Source of the DNA: Galerina marginata
Taxonomy: Eukaryota; Basidiomycota; Agaricomycetes; Agaricales; Galerinaceae
Length of the DNA: 64,000 nucleotides
Direction of reading: 5' to 3'
Assembly: GCA_023014335.1 (NCBI GenBank)
Contig: JAECYW010000011.1
Span: 2,108,001 to 2,172,000 of the forward strand
Below, piece by piece: positions 21,759 through 34,189 of this stretch (positions are counted from its first letter, which is position 1; each line of letters begins with the position of its first letter). A program made the position numbers and the translations under genes. The notes under the pieces were generated by a model. It was not told the origin of the DNA and did not search any database. It saw only the letters and a list, made by a program, of their open reading frames with translations.

Positions 21759-24700
21759 TTAATCATGCCGACGCGAACGAGCGTTGTTTGACACCATCCT
21801 AAGAATGGCTTCCTTCGCCGCCAGGATTTCGCTCTCAGACCCTGTTCGATGGGATAAAAAAAGAGGATCTGTGAAGAACAATTTAGGACTTACCAATAAT
21901 GACAATCGTATTGTTTTCGCGGCTGACAGTGATGTCAGCACCGGTTTCGTTACGAAGGCGAGCAACATTGGAGCCTTTGGCACCAACAATGCGGGGAAAC
22001 GTGGATCGATCAACCATGGTAAGGAATCCAACATGAGACATGCGTGCAGCAGTGTCAATGGCTTCCTTGACGGAATTCTCAGCTTTGTCCAGTCCCAGCC
22101 TGGATCACGAGCCTTGAGTGTCCAAATCGAATCGCCATCCTCGGCATCCTGATAGTTGGGGACAATTTCCCATTCGGGCTCGGTACCACTGAGCTCGGCG
22201 TCGTCAATTCGAGCAGAGGGAGTAGGACGACTGGGGACAGCGGATTTCTGAGGTTGAGCAGAGTGATCGACTTGAACACCAAGAGACCTGAGCGACCTGA
22301 AGAATTGGCCCTGCTGAGAGATAGCATGATGGTATTTCAAGGGTACCGTAACGGTGCTGGTGATACCTTCCAGAGCAGGGGCCCTGAGATTTGCCTGAAA
22401 CGAATGTCAGAAACTTTGATATCTTGAACACATAATGGCATGCCTTGAGTTCAGCAATTGCCTTCTCACAAGCCGCGCGAGCACCAGAAACCTTAACAAT
22501 GTTAGCAGCATCTACCTCAGCGAAGTCCGAAATATTTTCGGGCTCTCCAACTTGGTTGTAAGACCGGGATCCGGGAAACTGGATCTGGACGTCGAACTTA
22601 GGTCTGAAGATCGTTCAAGTGTTGACCACCGCGACCAATGAGTGAGCGATGTTGGGAGCCAGGGATGTCTACGGCTAAAATAACACGATCCCGTAAGGTT
22701 GCAACAAGTTGCTCCAATTCGTCTTTGAGTTTAGCAACAAGTTTAGGTTCTCCCCGAAGACGAACTTCGTCTCCAGCCTCTCCTTGACGAGGGCTACATT
22801 AGAAATTTGTTAGATGGTCTGTATTGTATTGTCGTAAAAGAACACGTGCAATCTGATCAAGCCTGCTTGGAGTTTTGGATCGGAAGGACCACCGCATTTT
22901 GCAACGAGTTCTTTGAGACCTTGTCCGCCTGCGCCAATGATAGTGCGATGGAACCTGGTCTCAACGACAACAGAAGCTGTAGTTTCCTCAGTGACCTGGT
23001 CTGAAATCACGAGAATAGCTGCCTTAGCGGCAGCAATGGCCTTCTTAGTGCCGCGAACCGTGATGGAAGTGGAGGAGCCACCCTCTTCAGAGCCTTTGTC
23101 GATGTCGATCTGAGCATCTGTCGCGTCCTTAATCTCATTGATAGATGCACCACCCCTACCGAGGATACGAGCAACGGAACGAGTTGGAACAGTGAACTTG
23201 AGAATATTGTTCGATTCCTTCTCGAATTCCGTGGCCTGATGAATGGATCAGTTACTATTAACATGGCAAACGGAATTGAAGCAACCTCCAGCAGTTCAGA
23301 CTTGGCACCAGCAACACCCTTCTTTCCACCCTTGACAAGGACCTCATCCGGCTTGAGTTGCTCCCTGGTTTTACCTTCGCCACCCTCCGATGACTGTCGA
23401 GGGAAAGTAATTTTGACGGAATACTTTTCCTCGAGACGAATGGCATATTTTCCGCTTTGACCAATCAAGGAAGAGTGATACTGGGCAGGTATCTTGAGGA
23501 TCTCGGACGTTTCATCCGCCTGCAGAACTTGTGGATCGGCGACCTTCTACCTTGAAATCTTGAATGGAATGGAAACTTACAAGGCGTTCAATTTGAGCCA
23601 GAATACGTTTCTTTGCCTCTTCAACGTTTTCTTTCCGTCCAGTGATCTTGAAGGTTGGAGTATTTACAGTTAGCTTAAATCACAATGGAATATCGCCAGT
23701 TTACCTTGACTTTGGACTTCTGATGAACAGCCTTCTTCTTCTTGCCACCTTCTTTTTCCTTGTCCTCGAAATCGTCCGAGACGTCGACCTTCACACCGAG
23801 TTGATCACGAAGCTTGTTGACACCAGCACCTTGAGAACCAACAATGCGGCCAACGTATTCCCTTTCAATATCGAACTCTGTGGACTAAAAGGCACTTAAT
23901 AAGGTTGCTGGGATAAGGCAGGCTGGAAATTTGAGACCTACATGACTGTTGACTATCTCATCGTTTTTGGCATCCTCAACAATCTTGCGGATCTCCTTGA
24001 CGGCGCGATCGACGTCGGCACTTACGCCGCGAACCAGGATGACATCTTCAGTTGAGGCATCACCAGCGTCGGTGCCAACTTTGATAGACAGAGTGGTGTC
24101 TTCGCCAATAATGCTAGAGTCAGGGTAAATTTTAAATGTTTGTGTTGCAATAGAGGAAAGGACGAACGCATTCAAGGTAGTTCCACCGTTGCCAACGACA
24201 GCGTCATGCCAGCGTTTCTCGACTGAAACGACCTCAGTCTTGACATCAGCAGCATCCCGAGCCAGTTTCAAGAGCTCTTTCTCAACGTCGTTGAGATGCT
24301 TCTTTTTATCATCTGGTGAAAGAGACGCTCCGGAAGATAAGGGGTCATAAACCAAGAGTACATTTGACGATTCAAGAGTTTCGCTGGGGAAGTACACGTG
24401 AACGTTGTGTGCTTCGTGGAAATGCTTGAGCCTGCATGTAATTACTCAGTATGCAGCCAAGGAAGGACAGATAGATAGAAAACTCACTTCTTCCCATTTT
24501 TCCCAGTGATAACACGGTGCAAAAGCCAGTCGATAGAAATGTCCTTAGTGCCACCAATTAACTTGCCGATGAGTTCTGAGACCTGCTTAACCACTGCATC
24601 GACGTCTGGCTTGTTGCCAATGATGTCGATGCCAACGGTTTGGCTCGTAGCATCAGGAGACGGAAGAAATACTTCGACGGTAGGATGATTGCCTTTGAGG

Positions 24701-26118
24701 GTTTTGCCATACTGAATGCGGTTGAAATAAGTTGCCAACTGCCTGGAAAGAGCAAGGGGTCCAGGGAGGAACAGTTCATGGATGTATTGAGAATTTGCTT
24801 GTTCCATTACGGCAGCAAGCCCAGCCGGAAGATCAGTGCTCTGGCCCCAGACGGTGACTTCATCACCACCTTCATTAGGTTTGCCAACGATGACAGCGCA
24901 ATTACTCTTGGTCAAGACAATGTCTGCATTTTGTCCGGCAAGGAGACGATGTTGGCGCTTTGGAAGAGAAATTTTGACGGAGGTGAGAGACGACTGAAGG
25001 CCTTCGATGGTCTTTTTGATCGTTTCTACAACGCGGACAACGGCCTCGCGATCTCCGCTGACTGTTATTTCACGAGCAGGCGTGTTCAAAGCCAAATTAA
25101 CGCTTCCATCCTGAGCCGCAGCAAGGAAGTAAGACCTGCGAATCAAAATGAACGGAAGGATATGGGCAGGAATGTCGCGAACACGCTGGGTAGCCTTTGA
25201 AGTCTTAGAGGAGATGATCTGATTAAGGAGTGCCTGCGCTTCGTATGCCAAGGGCTGTGGTCCAACGAGAGTCACCGGAATAGTGGGTTCCTCCTCGTCA
25301 TCGTCGTGAGAAACCTTGCCGTTACCTTCTGCATGACCATTTCCATTTGGAATAACGGCGTCCCTCTTGGGAATGTCCACCCTAACGGTTGTCTGGTCAC
25401 GGATTTGTTTCAAAGTTGCACCTACCAGTGATATTATTAGCGCGTTAATTTGAAGAATTGGATGTGTCCTTACCCTTAGGACCAATGATTGAGGCAATAG
25501 TAGATGCCGGTGCATTGATAACCAGAGTGATCTGCAAGGAATAAGTAGCTCCTCAGTCGGAAGAGAAACACGGAACTCACGACAGGACTCAAAAGAGCCA
25601 AAAGACTGCGTTTGGCTTTGTCGAGCTCCTTCTGTGATTCCGCTTTGACATGGAAGGTGGTTTGGCGAGTCTTTTGGTTTCCACTGGCTTCTACCTTGAC
25701 CTTGTACTTTGCAATAACCTGTTTGATAACTTCCCCGAGAGTTGCCGGTTTGCCGTCCTTGCCAGAGTTAGACAAGTCGATTGCCGACAAAGTGAAGGAA
25801 TCGGTGAAGACGGGGGCCTTGGTGACGGTCGACTTGATGCGGGGACCTGCTGCTGACCCCCAAGCTGAATTGGTGGTCGCAGTCGTGGTCGGCGCATGCG
25901 GAAGCAAGAGTAGGGAAAGCTTCCTCAGACTCAGGTGTCCAACGAGAGAGTGGCGGTCGTTCTGGGTTTCGCGGGAGTAGGTTGAGACAGAGAAGGGAAA
26001 GGATCAGGAGCTCCCTCGAGCTCGTGTCTCTTCTATATAAATGGACGATCATTGAGAAGCATGAACTACAGTAAATGAAGGCAAAACTGACTTGAAGGTC
26101 AGCGGCGGAAAGAGCCAT
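21759..26118 (-). CDS. Vigilin/Scp160-like multi-KH RNA-binding protein
   Basis: Large cytoplasmic RNA- and polysome-associated protein. It starts MALSAADLQ at 26118 and ends SNNARSRRHD at 21759, with more than a dozen exons. At least eight KH loops with the G-x-x-G signature are visible in order: IIGPKGATLKQI, VITGKNGKKLK, IVGSQGAGVNKL, LIGQSGKYAIRL, ILGRGGASINEI, IIGAGGQGLKEL, LIGRGGQHLNDL and IVGAKGSNVARL; further degenerate KH units lie between them. Frame corrections are needed near 25902-25934 (two extra bases) and at 22093 and 22102-22103 (two extra bases about 10 bp apart). The last two restore ARDQAGLDKAENSVKEAID. The gene converges with SR140 (180 bp apart) and diverges from ERO1. 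The identity is very secure. Confidence 0.9.
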
Positions 26119-26664
26119 AATGTTCGGAAAACGGGTGTCCGGAGAGCGAGAAGCCTTGACGGGACGAAGAGCCTGGAGAAAGAAATAAGAGAAACTCTTA
26201 AATTCCCGTCCTGCTGAAAGTAGTTCAGAAGATGGTGGTTGTACTGGGAAACCGAAGTTCTGCCCTTGCCCAATTTCTACACAGACCGTGGGACTTGTAG
26301 GCGATTGACGTGGCATGTCGCCCCGAGCACCCACCCATTTTTTCTGCCTCGTCTTTCCACAGAATTAAATTGCACTTCGTTCTTGCCTTAAAACAACAAC
26401 TCATTCCTCCTACTAGCCAGTCCGACGGGGCTGAAACGAGAAGCGCTCAGTAAGGTTTCGGGACGGATGTTGTCGGCTGTTGATCTCGGGGGCTCTCGAT
26501 CAATCTCGACCATTTTGGGACACGTGTAATGTCATCCTTCCCGATGGCTTTCACGAAGACGTGGAAGTTTTGTCAGCTACTTATCACCTTCTAGGCTTAT
26601 ATACATGACTTAGCTTCACCATCGACAGTCACTCCACCCACCTCCGCAATCTGACTTATTTGCC
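26119..26664. other. Divergent promoter region of vigilin and ERO1
   Basis: About 550 bp shared between two divergent genes. An in-frame extension of vigilin to an upstream ATG near 26300 is possible but looks like 5' UTR. It contains one E-box-like site, listed separately. Confidence 0.5.
26521..26526. promoter_or_regulatory. E-box CACGTG within ACACGTGT
   Basis: A palindromic CACGTG lies 139 bp upstream of the ERO1 start. ERO1 genes are usually induced by the unfolded-protein response, whose bZIP factors bind ACGT-core sites, so this is a candidate element. It could equally be a chance bHLH site. Confidence 0.22.
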
Positions 26665-28806
26665 ATGAAGCCGTTCTCAACATACAGTTCACTCAAGCTG
26701 GCCTTGTTCCTCCATGCTTTCAACAGTTGGCGGGTGGTAGCCGAAGATTCATTCCTTGCAGAAACACTCATTCGTAAACGGCCTGTTCAAAATGTTCTTG
26801 ACCACCAACCCGCTAAGCATACGACGTGCCACAACTCTGTTGTACGGACAACTATTTTGTTCACCTGCCTGCCATTCCTAACCCGTCTTCTTATAGCTAA
26901 CCGGTCCAATTGAAACGACTATGTGCGACTATGAAACGATCGAGAGCGTGAATGACGAGCTGTATGGAAACCTGTCTGACTTGGTGAACATGCCTTTCTT
27001 TCGGTACTTCCAGGCAAGTCGTTCGTGCTCGGGTTTGTGGTGGTGTTCACAGTGGTGGCGGTCTTAAAGGTGGATCTGTACCGCGAGTGTCCATTTTGGC
27101 CGGATGACGGTTCGTGCAACAATCCAGGTTGCGCCATAACTTCTGTCGACGAGGTATGAGGTCTGGCGGGCGTCCCTTGATAGTCATCTAATCTCAAATA
27201 TAAGAGTGACGTCCCAGAGAAATGGCGAGCCAAAGCCCTGAGCAAAGTAGACCCTTCTTCGATGGACCAGGTACGCAACTTTGTTATTCTGCAACAAACC
27301 GGATCTTTGAATTATGACCTATTAGCGGCATTCACTGCCTGGTTGTTATTACCGTGATTCGGACTTTTGTTTCCTTGATGATAACACTGGTGTGGATTCC
27401 CTTTTTCTCTTGCAAGTACAATGGCTAAACATCATTTCAGAAGGAGACTATTTTGATCTGCGGCTGGTGCCAGAAAGATATACAGGGTATTCTGGAAAAG
27501 ATGCACATCGTGTATGGAGATCTATCTATGAGGAGAATTGTTTCGGTCTATCAGAACTGAATCTCATGAACTCCAAATCTCCGGCCCTGGTTTCATTGCC
27601 CGATACTATGATAGAAGTCCTTCATGAGGACGGACAAGAGTCTGACCCTCATTGCCTTGAGAAGCGCGTCTACTACAAAGTGATATCAGGTATGCTTTTG
27701 GTATCATATAACTTAACTGTCCGCTTATTTTAGCAGGCATGCATGCATCTATTTCTACACACATTTGTCATGAATACCTGAACCAAAGTACCGGGGAATG
27801 GGTATGTCGTTGTCCAGATCAATACTAACCACCTGATTTATTGGTGCTTATAGTATCCTAACCTAAATTGCTTCGTCAACCAAGTGGCCTCACATCCAGA
27901 GCGCCTCCAATACATCTACTTCGACACTATCTTGTTGCTACGCGCTGTTGCGCGTCTTGGTCCTTACCTTTCTGCGTTCGACTACTGCTCGACTGGCACC
28001 CATGAAGACGACGAAGAAACGCTGCAAACATTGTCGAAGGTCATAGATATTGCAAAGCACGCCGGTTCATTCGACGAAACCACTCTATTCCGTGGCGAGA
28101 ACGCTAATGTGAGTCGTTACCTCCTCATAATTTTTTTTGGCTTGATGAACACAAACAGGTTCTGAAAGAAGAGTTCAAGACACACTTCCGAAACGTTTCT
28201 CGCATAATGGATTGCGTTGGCTGCGATAAATGTCGCCTTTGGGGCAAAGTGCAAACTACAGGTTTGGCCACTGCAATGAAGATTTTGTTCGAACTCGATG
28301 AAATGGCCTTGGAGTAAGTTTCCCCTTTCTGAATATATGCCCGAAATAATTCAAGTTTCAGTCCTCATACCAATTCTGACCTATTGCACCGCTCGGAAGT
28401 GGTTGCTCTATTAAACACCCTCTTCAGATTCAGCGAAAGTCTTTATTTTGTTGAAGACTTCCGACGGATGTGGCGAGAACTAGATCAGTCTGCCACGGAA
28501 AAAATTCTCTCACAGACAGAAACAACAACGGCTCACCACGTACGTCATCTCAAGCAACTTATCCAATTTTTCTAATGGCTTCTCTAGGCGAAATTTTCTC
28601 CCTCCGCAAACGAAGACTATGCCAGAAATATCTTTGATACAGCTTGTGTCCAGTCCATTTCGGTATTGCGGAATTGCAAGGATAGTATCCAGGAAAATGT
28701 CACGTACGCCATAACAGCACTGGGACAGGCATTGAATGCTATTATTTCCGCACTCCGCCCATCGGGGAAGGAGCCAGGGCAAAGCGCGACATATGGCGAT
28801 CTCTAA
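26665..28806 (+). CDS. ERO1: Endoplasmic reticulum oxidoreductin 1
   Basis: ER flavoenzyme that reoxidises protein disulfide isomerase. About ten exons join without any frame correction. Seen: a signal peptide ([19 protein letters not shown]), [19 protein letters not shown], the shuttle-cysteine region [32 protein letters not shown], the flavin-binding region with [16 protein letters not shown] and [19 protein letters not shown], and the active-site motif [18 protein letters not shown] (C-x2-C-x2-C). It ends GQSATYGDL. The intron at 27014-27069 uses the donor CAG|GCAAGT, a textbook GC-AG intron. The end of the first exon (KRP or KRPVQN) is ambiguous. The identity is very secure. Confidence 0.93.
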
Positions 28807-29386
28807 CACCGTTGGCTGGACTGTATGCTCGGTAAAAAGTACAAGCTGTGCCCCGTCTTCGGCTGCGCGTCGCGTCGCTGGCCGAACCTTCCCCTCTGTA
28901 GCTGTGGTAAACCTATATCAAAGTTGGGAATCGACAAAAGAGAGGAAAGCTTGGACCATCATATTTTAAGTATATGTGTGCTTTAGGAACTAAAAAGTAT
29001 ATAGAAACTTGTACATTATTATACTTATAGATACCTCGGAAGATATTCTTAATCTTGGGTGCAGATTATGAATGCGGCCTTGGCATTTCATTGACATTTA
29101 ATGTAGCATTGCATTCGAAGGTAATGCTGGAGCGAGAAGACTCTCCGATTTCTGTTCTACGGATCGACCTTGGATTGACCTCGATAAAACTCGGTGAAAG
29201 CCAACGGCGGTCACATCCCCAAAAGGAAACTGGGAACTTCACTGCAATCAGGAGAGCTTTTACACCTTACCATCAATCTGCAGCGACATATCGCTGGCTC
29301 CCTTGTGGAAAAAGGCCAGCTCCTAGACCTTCTGAGCTCTTGTTCGACCCCAAGTCTCACTCTATCTTGATGACCAGTGCTGTATC
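28807..29386. other. Intergenic region after ERO1
   Basis: 3' UTR of ERO1 and probable promoter of the next gene. The open frame 29055-29390 has no motif and overlaps the start of the next gene, so I do not call it. Confidence 0.45.
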
Positions 29387-31156
29387 ATGATCATTCTCGA
29401 CGGAGAGGAAGGCTGGCTGGCAAAGACAGACACGTATGATGGTCTAACTCTTCGGCGTCCTCAAGCAGCGCACATACGTTCGAGCATTGCGCTTCCGGAT
29501 TACGCCACGTCTGAAGCTGAACACTGGAAGTCTGCTGCACAACCGAAGGCCAAGATTGACCCTCGAATATGGAAAGGCGCACTGTATTCTCTTGGAGTCT
29601 ATATATTCCTATCCATCGTTATTGTTATTCCAATTCTTGTTGTTGTGAGTTTCCTTTCGAATTCACCCGTCGCAATCATTTGCTGAACTCAACGTAGAAA
29701 AGCAGGAATCATTCTCAAAGGCAAATCCTTTGGCCCGCGTCGACGCTTTGGTCCGTAGAAGGTCAGAATCTGCCAACACCACTCCAGCTTTCTCCTTCAT
29801 CAGCTATGATTCTCGATAATGCTAAGACATGTAATATTTGGAATTTGACGTCGTCTTGGAACCATAGTGCAAAGTATTGTATTTTACGGATTCAAATTCG
29901 CTCATTAATTCAAGTCGCTCTAGGGCTTATTTCTCTCTTCCTCCAACCGGGTTCATTGCCATTCGTTCAAATGTTACCTACAACACCGTCACGCCAGACC
30001 AGATCACCGGTAGCCTTTCAGTATCCAGGAACCAAGATCCTACGGCTGAGCAAGTTCTTTTTACCGTCGACGTGCAATTCTCTAGTCAGGAAGTTCAACA
30101 AAAGACCAATGTGTGTTTTAGTCGAACAGGGTCAAACAGAGGTATCTCAATCTTCGTAAGTTCAAAGTTCTGGATTTTTTTAATTGCTTAGCTCTACCCA
30201 GGTTCCTTCCAACCTTAGAGTGGTTGACCGGTTTGACCTCAGAATAGGAATTCTCCTTCCTCGGGTCAAATCTACTGTGGACAACTTCGTTGTCATCCTT
30301 CCCATGTTAACTCAAAATTTCGACGATATTCACCCATACCCATCTTTTGATAATGTAAATATCGAGGGTGCCGTCCGTCCAATCACCTGCGAGGTTTGTA
30401 TTCACTTGTACTACTTCTCGAGTTCAAAATCCAGAATTGACACGTCCTTAGTTTTTGCAAGCCGCTCAGATTTCTATTCAAAACCTGGCTGCACCTATCA
30501 AAGGAACTTTCAATGTAACAGATTCCATCACCCTTGACTCCATTAAAGGGTATGTCTGTCACACGACAGAGCTTCTTTGCGTCATTGATGTGTTGAATGC
30601 AGCTCCATTACTTCTGACATCACCCTTACCCACCAGCCCTCCCGCCTGCAGCCCACCTTGGTCACTATTAACACAGGTGATAGGTGAGCTATTCTTTTCT
30701 TGCTTGCCTTGTATACTTTCTTACTTTTTGTGTCCCAGCGCAATAAACACAACCATCACTCTCCACTCATCTGTCAATCCTATATTCACATCTGATTCAC
30801 CCTCGTATGTTGCAAAAGTGGCCAACTTCAATGGACCGCTAGATCTCAGCATTTCATCTCGAAATAACTCAACTGCTTTACCCTTTCAACTGCAAGTCCG
30901 AAATAACCTAGCGAAGACGTCGATATCTTTGGATGCCACGTACCAAGGTTCTTTTTCCGCAAGGACCAAGTTGTCCCAGGTGACCTTGTTCGCGACTAGG
31001 AATAACCGGAGTATCGAATACGATCTAAACTCCGGGGATATGGCGACTGGGTGGACGGGGTTTGGCCCCAGACCCATGCGCAACTCACCAACAAGGCAGA
31101 GTTACGTAGAAGTTGTGTCTGCTCTCAGTCCAGTCAAGTTGACTTTCGGAACCTGA
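29387..31156 (+). CDS. Single-pass membrane protein with large extracytoplasmic domain
   Basis: I do not recognise a named family. The N-terminal 70 residues are hydrophilic and include LPDYATSEAEHW. One strong membrane segment follows (WKGALYSLGVYIFLSIVIVI, then PILVV), then about 400 residues rich in Asn, Ser, Thr and beta-like patterns with many N-glycosylation sequons (for example NLTSSWNHS, NVTYNT, INTTITLH, RNNSTALP). This is the layout of a type II membrane or cell-surface protein. Introns are standard GT-AG: after VVV, after GISIF (TTCGTAAG), after TCE, after SIKG and after NTGD. A one-base shift at about 29874 is needed. It ends SALSPVKLTFGT. It is the last clear gene before the repeat-rich half. 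Confidence 0.68.
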
Positions 31157-32004
31157 CCACCACCCAGCCTCCCTTCCTATTTGGAATATGAGCATTCTGA
31201 ATATTTGTATCATGAGATGGAAGTGTCGTGTATTTTTATCATCTACTATATTCGCTCTTATTTGACCGTTCGGTGAACCTTGAACATTGAACTTTTATCA
31301 TTATCACGTATGATGGTCTCATCCATACCCCATAGTACTTAGTTGTTGATACTAGTACTGTAGCGCAAATGTTTCCATTTAGATGGCATTCAGCCATTTA
31401 CATTACGCGCTGCTTTTGACCTTGCTGTAAAGTAAGGGTCTAATTCACCATATATGATATTTTTATATCCAATAAATGTATCTCGTCAGAAAATCATAAT
31501 GTTCAGGCAAAATCTGCAGGAATTCCTGATGCCCGTACAACCAAAGTCTAAGAGCATCTCTCTGGGACTTCCCCAAAAATCTTCAAACAAGTGCTGAGAA
31601 GAGAGTGCTGAGAAAAGCCAACCGGAGATTGACGACAAGCAGCACAGTAAGCCTGATAAAATATCTCTACTGGTCTAGTTCTTCTGATTCAATAATAATA
31701 TGTTAATAAACGGTACGTACTAGTCGATTTATTACAAAACTTGAGCAAAACTTGAGTGTCATATATAGTGGTGTTGAACAATCCTCGGTAGTGGGCCGGC
31801 CCGGCTGTTGATGCGTGACACAGCCACACATGGCCAGATATTGAAACACGGTAGTTCTGCGAGTTCTTGAGGGTTTTACTGCATTTTTTTTTCAGAATAC
31901 ACATGCAATTGTCTATCTGAAGCATTTAAAGTATATGTGTAGTCTCTATTTACAAAATAATGTCAGAAAATGCGGTCATAAAATCAAGGTTTCATGCATT
32001 TTAC
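31157..32004. other. AT-rich intergenic spacer
   Basis: No coding region seen. It marks the transition from the gene-rich half to the repeat-rich half of the window. Confidence 0.5.
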
Positions 32005-32752
32005 TTAGGGGCTGGACACAGCTGTACCTGCAAGTATTTAACGAGTTAAAATGTCCATCCTGTAGCCCCGAACCTTCTAAAAAATTTGCAATTTTTTTTG
32101 TTCAAATCCGTTGAGAACTGACTGAGTTATGCTTTCAGCAAGGTGCTTGAAAAATGCCCAACTTCCTTTTTGGGATCTGGGGTCCGAATTTGGTACAGTC
32201 ATCCACCGGCTAATGTTACACTGAAAGTTAAAAATCAAAATGAAAAATTTTCATCGAACTTTTTCCCAATAAAAACTATATGATAATTCTTTATAATTCT
32301 GTTAGTTCCTTCAGTCAAAATTTCAGGTGATCTTATTCACTTCTCGCAAAGTTATTCCCAAAACACTGGTGTAACACTGAGTAGTGAGCCAATTTGAGGG
32401 ACTTTGGGTTCGCCATTCCTCAATCAATTTTTATTGGTTCCCTCTAAAATTTTACAAGATAATAGAGAATGTATACAGCTCACAGGAAAATTTTATTTCA
32501 TCAAAAATACCCATTTTTGGCTGAGTTATGAAGGTGTAACACTCAGTGGTGGCGTAACATTTGCCGGTGGATGACTGTATGCTGTGAAGTCACTCATGCG
32601 CACATCGGCTTCGAACTTGGTGAAAGAATATCTCAGTCAATTCTCAATGGATTTGCACAAAAAAAATTGCAAAATTTTCAGAAAATTGAAGGTTACAATT
32701 GGAACACTTCTATCCACGAAATATTTATGGCTACACCTATGCTCACCCCTAA
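32005..32752. mobile_element. Outer inverted-repeat (foldback/MITE-like) element, interrupted
   Basis: The left arm (about 32005-32160) and right arm (about 32600-32752) are long imperfect inverted repeats. The outer ends read TTAGGGGCTGGACACAGCTG on the left and, reverse-complemented, TTTAGGGGTGAGCATAGGTG on the right. The inner part aligns over stretches such as TTGCAATTTTTTTTG and GAGAACTGACTGAG versus GAGAATTGACTGAG. The arms are split by the element at 32194-32579. It has no coding capacity. It is probably an old non-autonomous element. Confidence 0.6.
32194..32579. mobile_element. Tc1/mariner-like MITE with TA target duplication
   Basis: The ends are a perfect inverted repeat TA-CAGTCATCCACCGGC, followed by near-identical AATGTTAC, with TA at both borders (32194-32195 and 32578-32579). 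The CAGT...ACTG termini and TA duplication are the hallmark of Tc1/mariner elements. It is about 380 bp long, AT-rich, has no transposase frame, and carries sub-terminal GGTGTAACACT repeats. It sits inside the outer inverted-repeat element. Confidence 0.75.
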
Positions 32753-34189
32753 ATTCATCCAGGTAGAATGATAATTTGAATAGAAAGTAATAATAAGTGG
32801 AATTGAAGCCTAACTTTGCAGTGAAAAATAGTTTATTTGTCCGGGGCTACAATCTGGCTTGAACAAAACTTTTATTTTCTGTCTCTAACCATGTCAAACT
32901 GCTAGTTCTGGGGGTCCATCTCAGCAGTGAGTACAAAAAATGAGACTTTGTTCAAGCCAGTTTACTAGAAATTAAATTCTAAACAAAATACTCCTATCAA
33001 CCATGTTTATAGGTGCTCTGGCTAAGAAGTTCTATTCAATTCATTCTTGAGCCCATATTTAGCAGGCAGATCTGCCTAATCTCGCATTTTTGGTACACAT
33101 ATTATTGCTATAAAATTCTAGCTATTCTTAGGCAGTGTAAATACTTTACTTTCATATACTCAATACAGAAGATCCTTAATATTTGTGGTGTGGAGAGTGT
33201 AAGAGCCATGTCTCAAGGAAATGGTCGTGTCACGGCGTGACGGCGCGCAATCACGGTTGTCACGCATACCGGGAATTGTGCACCACATATATAGTCTTTG
33301 GGTTTATTTGGTTTTAGCAGACAGCCAGACCGGTCGAAGCTGTTTTAATAAGTAACTTCAAAAGGACTCGGAGAAACGGAGGCATTGACAAAGCCAGCAA
33401 CACAGGGGTTGATGCATGATGACTGAGCGGTGAGGCCTCTGAGGGACAAAGTTGCAAACACTGCATGCACAGTAAAATAATTGGTGACAAAATATTTAAA
33501 ATTTATGTAACATTTATTTCCACATCAGGTCACATAATTTTATTTCAACAATGTGAAATTTATTTAAGGGTAAATTATATAACCATTATTTAAGAGTTAA
33601 GTTGACTTGCATATTTGTCTTTGTTTTACATAATTGACTAACAAATATGTGAGGGATATGAAAGAAATATAAAATAGTCATTTAAACAGCATAGTATATT
33701 TTGTCGCCAAATATGCAAAATTTACGTAACATTTATAGAAACATATTTTAGCATAATAAGGGACAGATTACACATAAAATATTTTTTCGGAGTTTGAAAT
33801 GTGTGACCACTAATTATTTAATGATTATGTAGTCAATACGTAATAGGCTGACTTTATTTGGTCATAAATACTTTTAAAATAAAGTTCAAGTCACTGAAAA
33901 CTTGAGAATTATTTGATCAACATATAACAAGGCAGATATGAGAAATATTTTTGACATATGTAACCAACGTAAATGTCAAATCATGATGGTCAAAATATAA
34001 GAACAATATTCAAGAAAATGGCAGCTATTATTTAAGTGTGTTTAATCCATAAAGCTTACATAAAATGACGAAAATTATTTGATTGTTATGAGATATAGCA
34101 CCGCGTTTAAAGGGAAATTTAGAGCCTCAGTCCCCTCCACGACTACCCTGAAGGTACTGAGAAGCTGGGACGATGAGAAGACAGAGGCT
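32753..34189. other. AT-rich non-coding block
   Basis: No genes seen. The stretch 33480-34090 is very AT-rich and holds an imperfect direct repeat of about 37 bp (33481-33517 and 33700-33736, sharing GTAACATTTAT). It may be a decayed mobile element. Confidence 0.5.

Noticed and set aside
23642..25980. Many plus-strand open frames (for example 24640-25200) across the vigilin gene
   Set aside because: They are antisense shadows of the well-supported minus-strand KH protein.
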